NCBI GenBank assembly: GCA_027487555.1
Contig: JAIYDI010000051.1
Span: 59,558-123,557 of the forward strand
DNA from: Hyphomicrobiales bacterium
Lineage (GTDB): Bacteria; Pseudomonadota; Alphaproteobacteria; Rhizobiales; Devosiaceae
Reading direction: 5' to 3'
Length of the DNA stretch: 64,000 bases
The notes below the pieces were generated by a model that saw only the letters and a program-made list of their open reading frames with translations, made no database searches and was not told where the DNA came from. Each line of letters begins with the position of its first letter. Position 1 is the first letter of the stretch. Of the stretch, positions 27,622 to 36,699 are shown piece by piece. A program made the position numbers and the translations under genes.

Positions 27622-28376
27622 GAGCGCTCCTCGCCCTGCTGCTGGTCCTTGCCGCACCGCTGCCCGCCGCGGCCGAACGGCTCGTCTCGAAGGTCAGCCG
27701 CGACGAGGTGGCGATCACCTCATCCTATACCGGCGAAACGCTGACACTGTTCGGTTCGATCGAGCCAGAGGCTGGCTCGACGGCGAAGTTCGTCGAGGGG
27801 CCGTTTCACATCATCATCACCGTGACCGGCCCGACCGCCGACCGGGTGACACGACAGAAATCCAGCGTCTTCGGCATCTGGCTCAATACCGCAGAGGCGG
27901 AGTTCGCGCATTTCCCCACACTCTACCAGGTGCTGTCCGACGCCAAGCTGAGCGACATCACCGATCCGGTTACGCTGGCGAAATATCGCATTCCACTGAT
28001 TTCACAGGCCTATGCCACCTCAAAGGCCGGCTGGTGGAACACCATCGCCTTCAGCCACGAAACCGTGCGGCTGATGGAAAAGAGCGGACGCATGAAGCTC
28101 AACGAGCAGGGCGTGGTGTTCCATTCCGATACGTTCTATTCGGCGCAGGCCGTGGTGCCCGCCGACGCGGTGCCGGGGCTCTATATCGCCCATACCTATC
28201 TGTTCAAGAACGGCCTGCTGATCGCGGAGAAGTCCGACGGGTTCACGGTGCGCAAGATCGGCTTCGAGCGCTTCCTCGGGCAGGCAGCCCAGGAACAACC
28301 GCTGCTCTATGGCCTCGTCTGCGTGATGCTGGCGTTGTTCACCGGCTGGCTCGGCGGTGTGGTGTTCAAGCGGTAG
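27618..28376 (+). CDS. TIGR02186-type membrane-anchored periplasmic protein
   Basis: Protein of 252 aa with a signal peptide (MRALLALLLVLAAPLPAAA), a beta-rich periplasmic domain (about 20-215) and one C-terminal membrane segment ending GGVVFKR. Length, layout and the TauE-type partner match the alphaproteobacterial TIGR02186 family of unknown function. Translation is coupled to the exporter gene by an ATGA overlap, so a role as periplasmic partner of that exporter is likely. The frame stays open far upstream through the exporter gene, but that part is only its out-of-frame shadow. Confidence 0.85.
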   Translation: MRALLALLLVLAAPLPAAAERLVSKVSRDEVAITSSYTGETLTLFGSIEPEAGSTAKFVEGPFHIIITVTGPTADRVTRQKSSVFGIWLNTAEAEFAHFPTLYQVLSDAKLSDITDPVTLAKYRIPLISQAYATSKAGWWNTIAFSHETVRLMEKSGRMKLNEQGVVFHSDTFYSAQAVVPADAVPGLYIAHTYLFKNGLLIAEKSDGFTVRKIGFERFLGQAAQEQPLLYGLVCVMLALFTGWLGGVVFKR

Positions 28377-28426
28377 GGATGACGCGGTGAAGGGGCAGTC
28401 AGCACTCACACCCGCAGGTTCAGTCG

Positions 28427-28640
28427 GCGCTCCCTCCACCCTTTACGGGGGAGGGTCCGGCAAAGCCGGGGGTGGGGGGTGCACCTTGCGCTGAATTACG
28501 CAACGGTGTGAGAGGTTTAGCGCAAGCGGCCCCCCTCACCCGGCGCTCCGCGCCACCTTCATCGCCTACCGCCGCGCCACTGGCGCGTCGGTTTCCTTCG
28601 GAACCGGCTTGAAGTCCCTCACGAGGGAGAGGGAATCCCG
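28427..28640. repeat. Mosaic of GC-rich hairpins between convergent genes
   Basis: About 215 bases with several short inverted repeats: CCCTCC...GGAGGG, CCGGCAAAGCCGG, GGCGCTCCGCGCC and CCCTCACGAGGG. Gene-like frames are absent. It resembles composite intergenic palindromic elements common in Rhizobiales and may act as a two-way terminator for the convergent TIGR02186-type and pdeM genes. Confidence 0.5.
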
Positions 28641-28658
28641 ACTGCGCGTGCGCGAACC

Positions 28659-29375
28659 CTAATCCCCCATGCGCACCAGCCGCTTGGCACTCACCGGATA
28701 GACCCGGTCGCGGCCGATCATGAACACTTCGAGCCGATCCCATTGAAAATACGGCGCGAGCACTGGCGAGAGGATGTTCATCGCCCCCGTGCCGGCGCCA
28801 TAGGCCGGCAGCACCAGCGTTTCGCCATCGTGCACGAAACACCGCCGGCGCGTGACGCGGCCATTGATGGCGATCTGCGCCGCCGGGTGCAGATGGCCGG
28901 CGACGAGACCGCCGCCATTGCGCTTCGGCTCATGCACCAGCGTCAGCCCACCGCGCTCGAGGCCGGGAACGCAAATGCCGCCAAGCCCGTGCGCAAGGCG
29001 ATCGTGGTTACCGGAAATCCAGGTCCAGTGCGCGGCGCCAATCAGCGCCAGGAGCCGCAGGCGGTCGGCGTCGATGAGATGTTCGTGGCTTTCGTCGCGG
29101 TGGAAACTGTCGCCAAGCGCGATGACTTCGCTGGCGCCCGTCGCCTTGAGATCTGCCTCGAGCTTTTTGAGCGTCATCGCCGTATCGTAAGGCGGCAGCA
29201 GGCTGCCGCGCCGCGCATAGGCGCCGAACTTGTCGAGATGCAGGTCGGCGACGAGCAGCGCGTTTTCCTGGGGCCAGTAGAGCGCGCCCGATACAAGCGG
29301 CACGAGGCGCTGGGCGGCAAAGCCGATCACCGCCTCCGCCACGGCACTTTCGGGCTCCGATGCCACCAAGCTCAT
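28659..29375 (-). CDS. pdeM: Ligase-associated DNA damage response endonuclease PdeM
   Basis: Metallophosphoesterase-fold nuclease of 238 aa. Metal-binding motifs appear in order: DLHLDKF, GDSFHRDE, SGNHDRL and GHLHPAA. It overlaps the upstream Lhr-type helicase gene by 4 nt (ATGA). This pair is part of the bacterial ligase-associated DNA-repair set (LigD-like ligase, exonuclease, helicase, PdeM); the ligase and exonuclease genes are not in this window. It is convergent with the TIGR02186-type gene across a hairpin-rich gap. Confidence 0.92.
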   Translation of the reverse strand: MSLVASEPESAVAEAVIGFAAQRLVPLVSGALYWPQENALLVADLHLDKFGAYARRGSLLPPYDTAMTLKKLEADLKATGASEVIALGDSFHRDESHEHLIDADRLRLLALIGAAHWTWISGNHDRLAHGLGGICVPGLERGGLTLVHEPKRNGGGLVAGHLHPAAQIAINGRVTRRRCFVHDGETLVLPAYGAGTGAMNILSPVLAPYFQWDRLEVFMIGRDRVYPVSAKRLVRMGD

Positions 29376-31912
29376 CTGCCTTCCGCCTCGCGCATCAATT
29401 CCTCTGCCGCTTCCATCAGCGCCGAATCGCGCGCCTCGCCGGGCACGCCTTCCTTGCCGATATCGAGCAGTACCGGTACCGCGAGCGGCGAGATTCGGTC
29501 GAGCGGCATATGCACGATGTGCTGCCTGATGCGGGCGAGCATCTGACCAAGCCGGGCAATATCGAGCAGCCCGCGCGCGGCGTCGCGGCGGCTGGCCTCG
29601 ATAAGGATGTGGTCGGGCTCGTGCTGGTACAGCACGTCATAGATGATGTCGGAGGAAACGGTGACCTGCCGGCCCGACTTCTCCTGGCCCGGATGCCGCC
29701 GCTCGATCAGCCCCGAAATGATCGCGCAATTGCGGAAAGTGCGCCGCATCAGCGCGCTCTCGTCGAGCCAGGCTTCGAGATCGTCGCCCAGCATGTCCTC
29801 GTCGAAGAGTTCGTCGAGCGACAGCCGGCCGGACGAGATCAAGGCACCCATGTCGGCCAAGCCCCAGATGGCTATGGAGTAGTCGGACGCGACGAAGCCG
29901 AGCGGCTTTGCCCGAGCCCGCTCGAGCCGCCGGGTCAGGAGCATGCCGAGCGTCTGGTGCGCAAGCCGACCCTCGAATGGGTAGCATACCAGGTAGTAGC
30001 GCTCGCCGCGCGGGAAGGTCTCGACCAGCAGGGAATCCGGCTGCGGCAGCAGCGACACGTCGCGCTGCACGGCGAGCCAATCCTCGACCTGCCCGGGCAG
30101 CAGGTGCCATTGCGACGGGTCGGCGATCAGCTTCCGCACCCCGTCGGCGAGATAGGTGGAGAGCGGAAACTTGCCGCCCATATAGGAGGGGATTTTCGGG
30201 TCCTTGCCGGTCGAGCGGCTGACATAGGCCTCGTTCTCGAACATGCCCTCGAACGCGACGATTTCGGACCCGAACAGGAAGGTGTCGCCCTTCGATAGGG
30301 TAGTGAAGAAATATTCTTCCATCTCGCCGAGCACGCGTCCGTTGCGGCCGATGGGGCCCGTGACCGCGCCGCGGGTGAAACCGCGCCCGCGCACCAGCCG
30401 CACCTTCACCATCGGCTCTTCGATGATGGTGCCGACGTTCAGCCGGTATTGCTGGGCGATGGTCGCGTTGGAAATGCGGAACCTGCCATCCGTGGTCTGT
30501 TTCAGCTTGGCATAGCGCTCATAGGCACGCAGCGCATAGCCGCCGGTCGCGACGAAATCCACCACCCGCTCGAAACCCTCCCAGGTAAGCGCGCGATAGG
30601 GCCAGGCGCGCCGAATCTCATCGAACAGGGCGATGGGATCGAACGGGCCGGCGCAGGCCGAGCCGAGAATGTGCTGGGCGAGCACGTCGAGCCCGCCCGA
30701 GACGGGGTCTTCGCTGTCCTGCGCGCCCTGCGCCACCGCCTCGAGCGCCGCCTCGCATTCAAGCACCTCGAAACGGTTGGAGGGCACGAAGAGCGCGCGG
30801 CTCGGCTCATCGAGCCGGTGGTTGGCCCGCCCGATGCGCTGCAGCATGCGGCTTGCCCCCTTGGGCGCGCCGATCTGCACGACCAGATCGACATCGCCCC
30901 AGTCAATGCCGAGATCGAGCGTGGAGGTGCAGACCACCGCCTTGAGCCGGCCCTCGGCCATCGCCGCCTCGACGCGCCGGCGCTGCTCGACGGCGAGGGA
31001 GCCGTGATGGAGCGCGATGGCCAGCATCTCCTCGTTCTGCGCCCAGAGCTCCTGGAACAGCATTTCGGCCTGCGAGCGGGTGTTGACAAAGAGCAGCGTT
31101 GTTCTGTGCCCCTTGATGATCTCGAACAGCTCCGGAATAGCATATCGTGCCGAGTGCCCGGACCACGGCACACGCACTGCGCTGCGGAGGATCGAGAGTT
31201 CCGGCGCTGCCCCGCCTTCGGCCACCAGCAGGTCCGCACCCGCGCCGGGCACCAGCCCGCCGATCCAGTCGCGGAGCAGATCCGGCTGCGCCACGGTGGC
31301 GCTGAGCGCCGTGATGCGGAGGTCAGGCGCAAGGGTGGCGAGCCGCGCGAGGCCGAGCGACAGCAATTCGCCGCGCTTGGATGTGACCAGCGCATGCAGC
31401 TCATCGAGCACGATACGCTTGAGGCCCTTGAACATGGCGGCGGCGTCTTCGTGCGAGAGCAGCAGCGCCAGTTGTTCGGGCGTCGTGAGGAGGATCTGCG
31501 GCGGATCGCGCCTCTGTCGCTGGCGTTTTGCGGCAGAGGTATCGCCGGTGCGCGCCTCGACGCGGATTGGCAGCGCCATATCCTCGATCGGGCGCATCAG
31601 GTTGCGCTGCACATCCACCGCCAGCGCCTTGAGCGGGGAGAGATAGAGGGTGTGGATGCCCTCGCCTGGCGCTTCAACCAGCGCATTGAGACTGGGCAGG
31701 AACCCGGCCAGCGTTTTGCCCGCCCCGGTCGGCGCAATCAGCAGCGCCGAACGCCCCGCCTCCGTCGCCTGGAGCACGGCAAGCTGGTGCGCGCGCGGCG
31801 ACCAGCCCCGCTGCGCGAACCAGTCACTGATCTTGGGATGGAGCGGCACGGGGCGTTCCGGTTTTGTGCCAGTATCGGTGCAGCCTGCCCGGCTTGCAAG
31901 CCCCCTGCCCAT
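29372..31912 (-). CDS. Ligase-associated Lhr-type DEXH-box DNA helicase
   Basis: Superfamily 2 helicase of 846 aa for DNA repair. Motif I is LIAPTGAGKT, motif II is LDELH, motif VI is QRIGRANHR, and the C-terminal DEAD-assoc/Lhr core follows (WEGFERVVDF region onward). Length matches the ligase-associated subfamily, shorter than the 1500-residue Lhr. The start is placed at 31912 (MGRGLASR); an in-frame GTG at 31849, just before PLHPKISDWF, is an alternative, and the frame upstream to 32149 only shadows the kinase gene. It is coupled to pdeM by overlap and divergent from the kinase gene. Confidence 0.92.
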   Translation of the reverse strand: MGRGLASRAGCTDTGTKPERPVPLHPKISDWFAQRGWSPRAHQLAVLQATEAGRSALLIAPTGAGKTLAGFLPSLNALVEAPGEGIHTLYLSPLKALAVDVQRNLMRPIEDMALPIRVEARTGDTSAAKRQRQRRDPPQILLTTPEQLALLLSHEDAAAMFKGLKRIVLDELHALVTSKRGELLSLGLARLATLAPDLRITALSATVAQPDLLRDWIGGLVPGAGADLLVAEGGAAPELSILRSAVRVPWSGHSARYAIPELFEIIKGHRTTLLFVNTRSQAEMLFQELWAQNEEMLAIALHHGSLAVEQRRRVEAAMAEGRLKAVVCTSTLDLGIDWGDVDLVVQIGAPKGASRMLQRIGRANHRLDEPSRALFVPSNRFEVLECEAALEAVAQGAQDSEDPVSGGLDVLAQHILGSACAGPFDPIALFDEIRRAWPYRALTWEGFERVVDFVATGGYALRAYERYAKLKQTTDGRFRISNATIAQQYRLNVGTIIEEPMVKVRLVRGRGFTRGAVTGPIGRNGRVLGEMEEYFFTTLSKGDTFLFGSEIVAFEGMFENEAYVSRSTGKDPKIPSYMGGKFPLSTYLADGVRKLIADPSQWHLLPGQVEDWLAVQRDVSLLPQPDSLLVETFPRGERYYLVCYPFEGRLAHQTLGMLLTRRLERARAKPLGFVASDYSIAIWGLADMGALISSGRLSLDELFDEDMLGDDLEAWLDESALMRRTFRNCAIISGLIERRHPGQEKSGRQVTVSSDIIYDVLYQHEPDHILIEASRRDAARGLLDIARLGQMLARIRQHIVHMPLDRISPLAVPVLLDIGKEGVPGEARDSALMEAAEELMREAEGR

Positions 31913-31955
31913 CAGCGCGGGAATGTCATACCTTGGTCGAAGGGGAGGAGTTTCT

Positions 31956-32636
31956 ATGAATGACAATGACGTGCCCCGGCTCGAGTTGGAGCCGGCAGCA
32001 GCGCTCGATTTTCTTGTGCGCGAAACCCAGGCGCAACGCGACCGGCACGCGGGCCGCATCGCCATCGGGCTCGCCGGCGGCCCTGGCGTCGGCAAGTCGA
32101 CGCTCGCGACTGAACTCGTCGCCCGCCTCAACGCCGAAACGCCCGGCATTGCAGCCTATGTGCCGATGGACGGCTTCCACATGCTGCATGCCAAGCTCGA
32201 GTCCCTTGGCACGGTGCGCGACAAGGGCGCCCCACATACCTTCGAGGCCAATGCCTTTGCCGATTTCATCGATGGGCTGAAACAGGCCACGGGGGCGGTC
32301 AAGGGCCCCGCCTACTCGCGCGAGATCGAGGACGTGGTGCTCGATGCCTTCATCGTACCCGCCGCGGTGCGCGTGCTCGTCGTCGAGGGCAATTACCTGC
32401 TGCTCGCCACCGCGCCCTGGTGGCGCATTCGGCCGCTGCTCGACTATGCCGCCTACATCGATGTGCCGCGCGAGACGGTCCGGGCGCGGCTGATGAAGCG
32501 CCACGCCGAGCACGGCCTGTTCACCGAAGAGCGCAATCGCGAGCATGTCGAACGCGTCGATCTGGCCAATTACGACATCGTACGGCGTTCGGCGAACCGC
32601 GCCGATATCGTACTGGGCATGCTCACCACCCATTGA
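31956..32636 (+). CDS. P-loop nucleoside/sugar kinase-like protein (FrcK/PanK-type)
   Basis: P-loop kinase of 226 aa in the uridine-kinase/pantothenate-kinase-like group. Walker A reads AGGPGVGKST (about residues 40-49), followed by VPMDGFHML and VVEGNYLLL, typical of this group, and a lid-type Arg-rich stretch (ETVRARLMKRH). Related proteins such as FrcK are encoded with sugar ABC transporters in rhizobia, and here a CUT2 sugar transporter follows 291 bases downstream on the same strand. It may phosphorylate the imported sugar or a nucleoside; substrate not determinable. An excellent ribosome-binding site (AGGGGAGGAG at 31941-31950) fixes the start. Confidence 0.82.
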   Translation: MNDNDVPRLELEPAAALDFLVRETQAQRDRHAGRIAIGLAGGPGVGKSTLATELVARLNAETPGIAAYVPMDGFHMLHAKLESLGTVRDKGAPHTFEANAFADFIDGLKQATGAVKGPAYSREIEDVVLDAFIVPAAVRVLVVEGNYLLLATAPWWRIRPLLDYAAYIDVPRETVRARLMKRHAEHGLFTEERNREHVERVDLANYDIVRRSANRADIVLGMLTTH

Positions 32637-32927
32637 GAAGGATTTTTCCACCCCCCGCGAAACCGGGCGAAAAGCCCTTGGAACAAAGCGTCTCCGACAT
32701 TCCATTTTGCGCTGACATGTCAGATGCCCTTGATATGGAAGGGAATTTTCCTCGCCAAAAAACTGATATGCATCAGCCTGTTAGTGGGACATCGATCAAG
32801 TCGCGGAATTTATCAATCCACTGACTTTAAAGATCACGGAAAATCATTTGGCAGCCGGCACAGGAATGTGCTTAGTCATGCGCGTGTTGCCGGCATGCAA
32901 GGGTCGGCGCACCAAAGGGAGTGAGAA

Positions 32928-33911
32928 ATGACATCGAACAAGCTGGGCCGCCGTGCGGTCCTGGGACTGTCTGCTATTGCCCTCGCCGCTGGCATGATGG
33001 GCGCGACCGCCTCGGTGGCGCAGGACGTGACGATCCCGATCATCGTGAAGGACACCACCTCCTTCTACTGGCAGATCGTGCTCGCCGGCGCTCGCCAGGC
33101 TGGCAAGGATCTCGGCGTCAACGTGCCGGAACTCGGCGCACAGGCTGAAACCGACATCAACGGCCAGATCTCGATCCTCGAGAACGCCGTCGCCGGCAAG
33201 CCCGCCGCCGTCGTGATCGCCCCGACCGAGCGCTCCGCTCTCGGCGCGCCGATCACCGAAGCCGCCAAGTCCGTGCCGATCGTCGGCATCGACTCCTCGG
33301 CCGAAACCGACGCCTTCACCTCGTTCCTGACCACGGACAACGTGCAGGGCGGCCGCATCGCTGCCGACGGCCTCGTGGCCGCCATCAAGGCCGCGACCGG
33401 CAAGGAAGAGGGCGAAGTCGCGCTCATCACCTCCGTGCCGAATGCCGGCTCGCTGGAAGAGCGCAAGAAGGGCTTCATCGAGCAGCTCGCCAAGTACCCG
33501 GGCATCAAGCTCGTGGCTGACAAGTACGCCGACGGCCAGGCGGCTACCGGCCTCAACATCACCACCGATCTGTTGACCGCCAACCCGAACCTCGTCGGCA
33601 TCTTCGCCTCGAACCTGATCATGGCACAGGGCGCCGGCCAGGCGCTCGCCGAGAACAGCGCCGCTGCCAAGGTTGCGCTGATCGGCTTCGACAGCGACGA
33701 CAAGCTGGTGAGCTTCCTCAAGGACGGCACCATCGACGGCCTCGTCGTGCAGGATCCGTACCGCATGGGCTATGATGGCGTGAAGACCGCGCTTGCCGCC
33801 TCGAAGGGTGAAGCCGTCGAGAAGTTCGTCGACACCGGCGCGAACCTGATCACCACTGCGAACATGGACGACGCGCGCAGCCAGGAGCTGCTCAACCCCA
33901 AGGTCAACTGA
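32928..33911 (+). CDS. Sugar ABC transporter substrate-binding protein (CUT2)
   Basis: Periplasmic binding protein of 327 aa of the ribose/allose (peripla_BP_4) type. A signal peptide ends ASVAQD. The mature part begins VTIPIIVKDTTSFYW and shows the two-lobe motifs IGIDSSA-like (VGIDSSAET), TDNVQGG and GFDSDDKLVSFLKDG. It delivers a sugar or polyol to the permease. GGGAG lies before the ATG. A strong stem-loop after the stop probably lets this gene be expressed above the membrane genes. The sugar cannot be named from sequence alone. Confidence 0.92.
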   Translation: MTSNKLGRRAVLGLSAIALAAGMMGATASVAQDVTIPIIVKDTTSFYWQIVLAGARQAGKDLGVNVPELGAQAETDINGQISILENAVAGKPAAVVIAPTERSALGAPITEAAKSVPIVGIDSSAETDAFTSFLTTDNVQGGRIAADGLVAAIKAATGKEEGEVALITSVPNAGSLEERKKGFIEQLAKYPGIKLVADKYADGQAATGLNITTDLLTANPNLVGIFASNLIMAQGAGQALAENSAAAKVALIGFDSDDKLVSFLKDGTIDGLVVQDPYRMGYDGVKTALAASKGEAVEKFVDTGANLITTANMDDARSQELLNPKVN

Positions 33912-33930
33912 TCCGGGGCGCGTGAGTTCG

Positions 33931-33956
33931 GGCGGGGCGCCTTGGCGTGCCCCGCC
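33931..33956 (+). other. Stem-loop between binding-protein and ATPase genes
   Basis: An 8-bp GC stem (GGCGGGGC at 33931-33938 pairing with GCCCCGCC at 33949-33956) 20 bases after the binding-protein stop. Such hairpins commonly protect binding-protein mRNA or attenuate transcription into the permease genes. No T-run follows, so it is unlikely to be a full terminator. Confidence 0.6.
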
Positions 33957-34020
33957 TGCTTCCTGAAGGTTGGATGGCCGGCGGTCGAATGACCGGAATC
34001 CGGCCCAAGGGAATAACAGC

Positions 34021-35562
34021 ATGACCGACGTCAGCAGCGCTTCGGCGAGCGCGGGCCAGGCGGCTCCTGGGCCGGCGATGGCTGAGATGCCCATTCTGGA
34101 ACTGCGCAACCTCGAGAAACGCTATGGCCCGGTGCAGGCCCTCAAGAAGGCCAACCTCGCCTTCCGTCGGGGCGAAGTGCACGCCATCGTCGGCGAGAAT
34201 GGCGCCGGCAAATCGACGCTGATCAAGCTGCTGACCGGGGTGATCCGCCGCACCGGCGGCGATATCATCTGGAACGGCACACCTGCCGATCTCGCCTCCC
34301 CCAACGAGGCGATCGCGCTGGGCATCAATGCCGTGCACCAGGAAGTGGTCCTCTGCCGCCACCTCACGGTTGCGGCCAATATTTTCCTCGGCAACGAGAC
34401 TTTGCAGTTCGGGCTTTTGAAGCAGCGCGAGATGACCCGCGCAGCGCAAAAGATCCTCGATGACCTTGGCTTCCACCTGCCCGCCGACGTGATCCTGGGC
34501 TCGCTTACTATCGGTCAGCAGCAGCTGGTTGCGACCGCCCGCGCCTCGCTGCGTGGCACCAAGTTCATCATTTTCGACGAGCCGACCGCCTACCTCACCC
34601 GCCAGGAGGCAGCGCAGCTGTTCGCGCTGATCCGCCGCCTGAAGTCCGAGGGCGTCACCATCGTCTATATCAGCCATCGCATGGAAGAGGTGTTCGACCT
34701 TGCCGACCGCGTGTCGGTGCTCCGCGACGGCACCCACGTGGGCACGCGCAACATCGCCGAGACCAACGACACCGAACTGGTGGCGATGATGATCAACCGC
34801 TCGCTCGAGCAGATCTACCACAAGGAGCAGATCCCCTTCGGCGAGACGCTGATCGAAGCCCGCGGGCTTTGCGGCAAGGGCTTCAATGACGTGTCGCTTT
34901 CGGTCCGCCGCGGCGAGATCGTCGGGCTCTACGGCCTGATTGGCGCTGGCCGCTCCGAGTTCGTGATGAGCCTGTTTGGGCGCAATCCGAAAACGGCGGG
35001 CGAGATCGTCTGGAAGGGCAAGCCCGTCAATGTCCGCAGCGAGCGGCATGCCATCGACATGGGCATCGCGCTCGCGCCCGAAAGCCGGCGCGACCAGGGC
35101 CTCAACCTCAACCTGCCCATCGGGCTGAACCTCAACCTGCCGGTCTATGACGGCATCTCGCGTCTGGGCATTGTTGATGCCGGTGACGAGAGACGCCGCG
35201 CCGACCGGCAGATCAAGGACCTCGGCATCAAGACGCCGTCGCGGCGCTCGCTGGCCTCGTCCATGTCGGGCGGCAACCAGCAGAAGATCGTCATCGGCAA
35301 GTGGCTCAACCACGGTGCCGACCTGTTCATTTTCGACGAGCCGACCGTCGGCGTCGATGTGGGCACGAAGGCCGAGATCTACCGGCTCTTCGCCGCGCTG
35401 CTCAAAAAGGGCGCCGGCATCATCCTCATCTCGTCCTATCTGCCGGAAGTCTACGAGCTGGCCGATACGCTGCATGTGTTCCGCGAGGGCCACCTGGTCG
35501 GCTCGCAGGGATATCGCGAGCGCAGCCACGAGGACGTTCTTGCAGAGGCGATCGGCGTCTGA
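34021..35562 (+). CDS. Sugar ABC transporter ATP-binding protein (RbsA-type, two NBDs)
   Basis: Cytoplasmic ATPase of 513 aa with two tandem ABC domains. The first has Walker A GENGAGKSTLIK, signature-like LTIGQQQLVATA and Walker B IIFDEPTAYL. The second has a divergent Walker A (GLIGAGRSEFV) and signature MSGGNQQKIVI with FDEPTVGVD, the usual RbsA/XylG asymmetry. It powers the adjacent permease. AAGGGAA before 34021 supports this ATG; an upstream in-frame codon at 33970 is less likely. It is 21 bases before the permease start. Confidence 0.95.
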   Translation: MTDVSSASASAGQAAPGPAMAEMPILELRNLEKRYGPVQALKKANLAFRRGEVHAIVGENGAGKSTLIKLLTGVIRRTGGDIIWNGTPADLASPNEAIALGINAVHQEVVLCRHLTVAANIFLGNETLQFGLLKQREMTRAAQKILDDLGFHLPADVILGSLTIGQQQLVATARASLRGTKFIIFDEPTAYLTRQEAAQLFALIRRLKSEGVTIVYISHRMEEVFDLADRVSVLRDGTHVGTRNIAETNDTELVAMMINRSLEQIYHKEQIPFGETLIEARGLCGKGFNDVSLSVRRGEIVGLYGLIGAGRSEFVMSLFGRNPKTAGEIVWKGKPVNVRSERHAIDMGIALAPESRRDQGLNLNLPIGLNLNLPVYDGISRLGIVDAGDERRRADRQIKDLGIKTPSRRSLASSMSGGNQQKIVIGKWLNHGADLFIFDEPTVGVDVGTKAEIYRLFAALLKKGAGIILISSYLPEVYELADTLHVFREGHLVGSQGYRERSHEDVLAEAIGV

Positions 35563-35583
35563 CGCCACCGAATGGAGACAAAC

Positions 35584-36555
35584 ATGACCGTCGAGACGGC
35601 CCCGGCCCCGATCAAGACCAAGCGGAACCTCAACTTCCTGTTCGCCCTGACGCTGCTCGGCCTCCTGGTCCTGCTCTGCGTGGCGCTGAGTTTCGCCACC
35701 CCGAACTTCGCCACCGACAAGAACATCTCGAACCTGCTGCGGCAGGGCTCGATGATCGCCATCCTCGCGGTGGGCCAGACCTTCGTGATCATCACCGCTG
35801 GCATCGACCTGTCGGTGGGCGCCATCGTGGGCTTTTCCACCGTGGTGGTCGGCGGCCTCATCCAGGCGGACTGGCCGGTATGGGCCGCCGTGCTCGTGAC
35901 ACTGATCATGGGCCTTGGCATCGGCGCCTTCCATGCCTTCGGCATCGTGTCGATGGGCCTGCCACCCTTCATCATCACGCTTGCGACGCTCACCTCGCTG
36001 CGCGGCATCGGCCTTTTGATCACCAACGGCTCGACCATCAACATCACCAAGGCGGCGGAGTTCACGCAGTTCTCGCGTGACAGCTTCCTCGGCATCCCCA
36101 ACCTGTTCTGGATGGTGGTACTGGTTGCGGTGCCAGCCTACGTGTTCCTGCACCATTCCAAATGGGGCCGCTACCTTTTCGCGGTCGGCTCGAACCCGGA
36201 ATCCGCCCGACTCTCGGGCGTCTCCGTGCCGCGGATGATCTATATCGCCTATGGACTCTCCGCGATGTTCGCGGCCTTTGTCGGCGTGCTGCTGGCCGCG
36301 CGTCTCGGCGTGGGCAACGCGACACAGGGCGACGGCTGGGAACTGCAGGCCATTGCGTCCTCGGTGATCGGCGGTACCTCGCTGTTCGGTGCGGTGGGCT
36401 CCATCCACGGCCCGCTGATCGGCGCCTTCATCCTCGCAGTGATCTCGAACGGCGCGAACCTGCTGAACGTCAACTCGTTCTGGCAACGCATCGTGACCGG
36501 TGTGCTGATCATCGTCATCGTGTTCTTCGACCAGTTGCGCCGCCGCGGCCGCTGA
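35584..36555 (+). CDS. Sugar ABC transporter permease (RbsC-type)
   Basis: Inner-membrane permease of 323 aa with eight or more hydrophobic segments. Family motifs include TFVIITAGIDLSVGAIVG and GVSVPRMIYIAYGLSA, and the GTSLFGAVGSIHGPLIGA loop near the C-terminus. It forms the channel for the CUT2 system with the binding protein and two-domain ATPase upstream. GGAG seven nt before 35584 supports that ATG rather than the one at 35572. A strong hairpin follows the gene. Confidence 0.95.
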   Translation: MTVETAPAPIKTKRNLNFLFALTLLGLLVLLCVALSFATPNFATDKNISNLLRQGSMIAILAVGQTFVIITAGIDLSVGAIVGFSTVVVGGLIQADWPVWAAVLVTLIMGLGIGAFHAFGIVSMGLPPFIITLATLTSLRGIGLLITNGSTINITKAAEFTQFSRDSFLGIPNLFWMVVLVAVPAYVFLHHSKWGRYLFAVGSNPESARLSGVSVPRMIYIAYGLSAMFAAFVGVLLAARLGVGNATQGDGWELQAIASSVIGGTSLFGAVGSIHGPLIGAFILAVISNGANLLNVNSFWQRIVTGVLIIVIVFFDQLRRRGR

Positions 36556-36580
36556 TCGCCTGAACCGGGCCTTACCCGAC

Positions 36581-36607
36581 GGCCGGCCGCGCACCGCGCA
36601 GCCGGCC
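36581..36607 (+). terminator. Putative terminator hairpin of the sugar ABC operon
   Basis: GGCCGGCCGCGC (36581-36592) pairs with GCGCAGCCGGCC (36596-36607) at 11 of 12 positions around a 3-base loop, 25 bases after the permease stop. There is no clear U-tract, so confidence is moderate. Confidence 0.5.
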
Positions 36608-36699
36608 GCTCGCATTCGCGGGCCGACGTCTGCAATTTGGCAATCAATTGGCACTAAAGGTTTCTGCTGCGCCATGCGTGTTTTGCGGAAACTCGGGTC

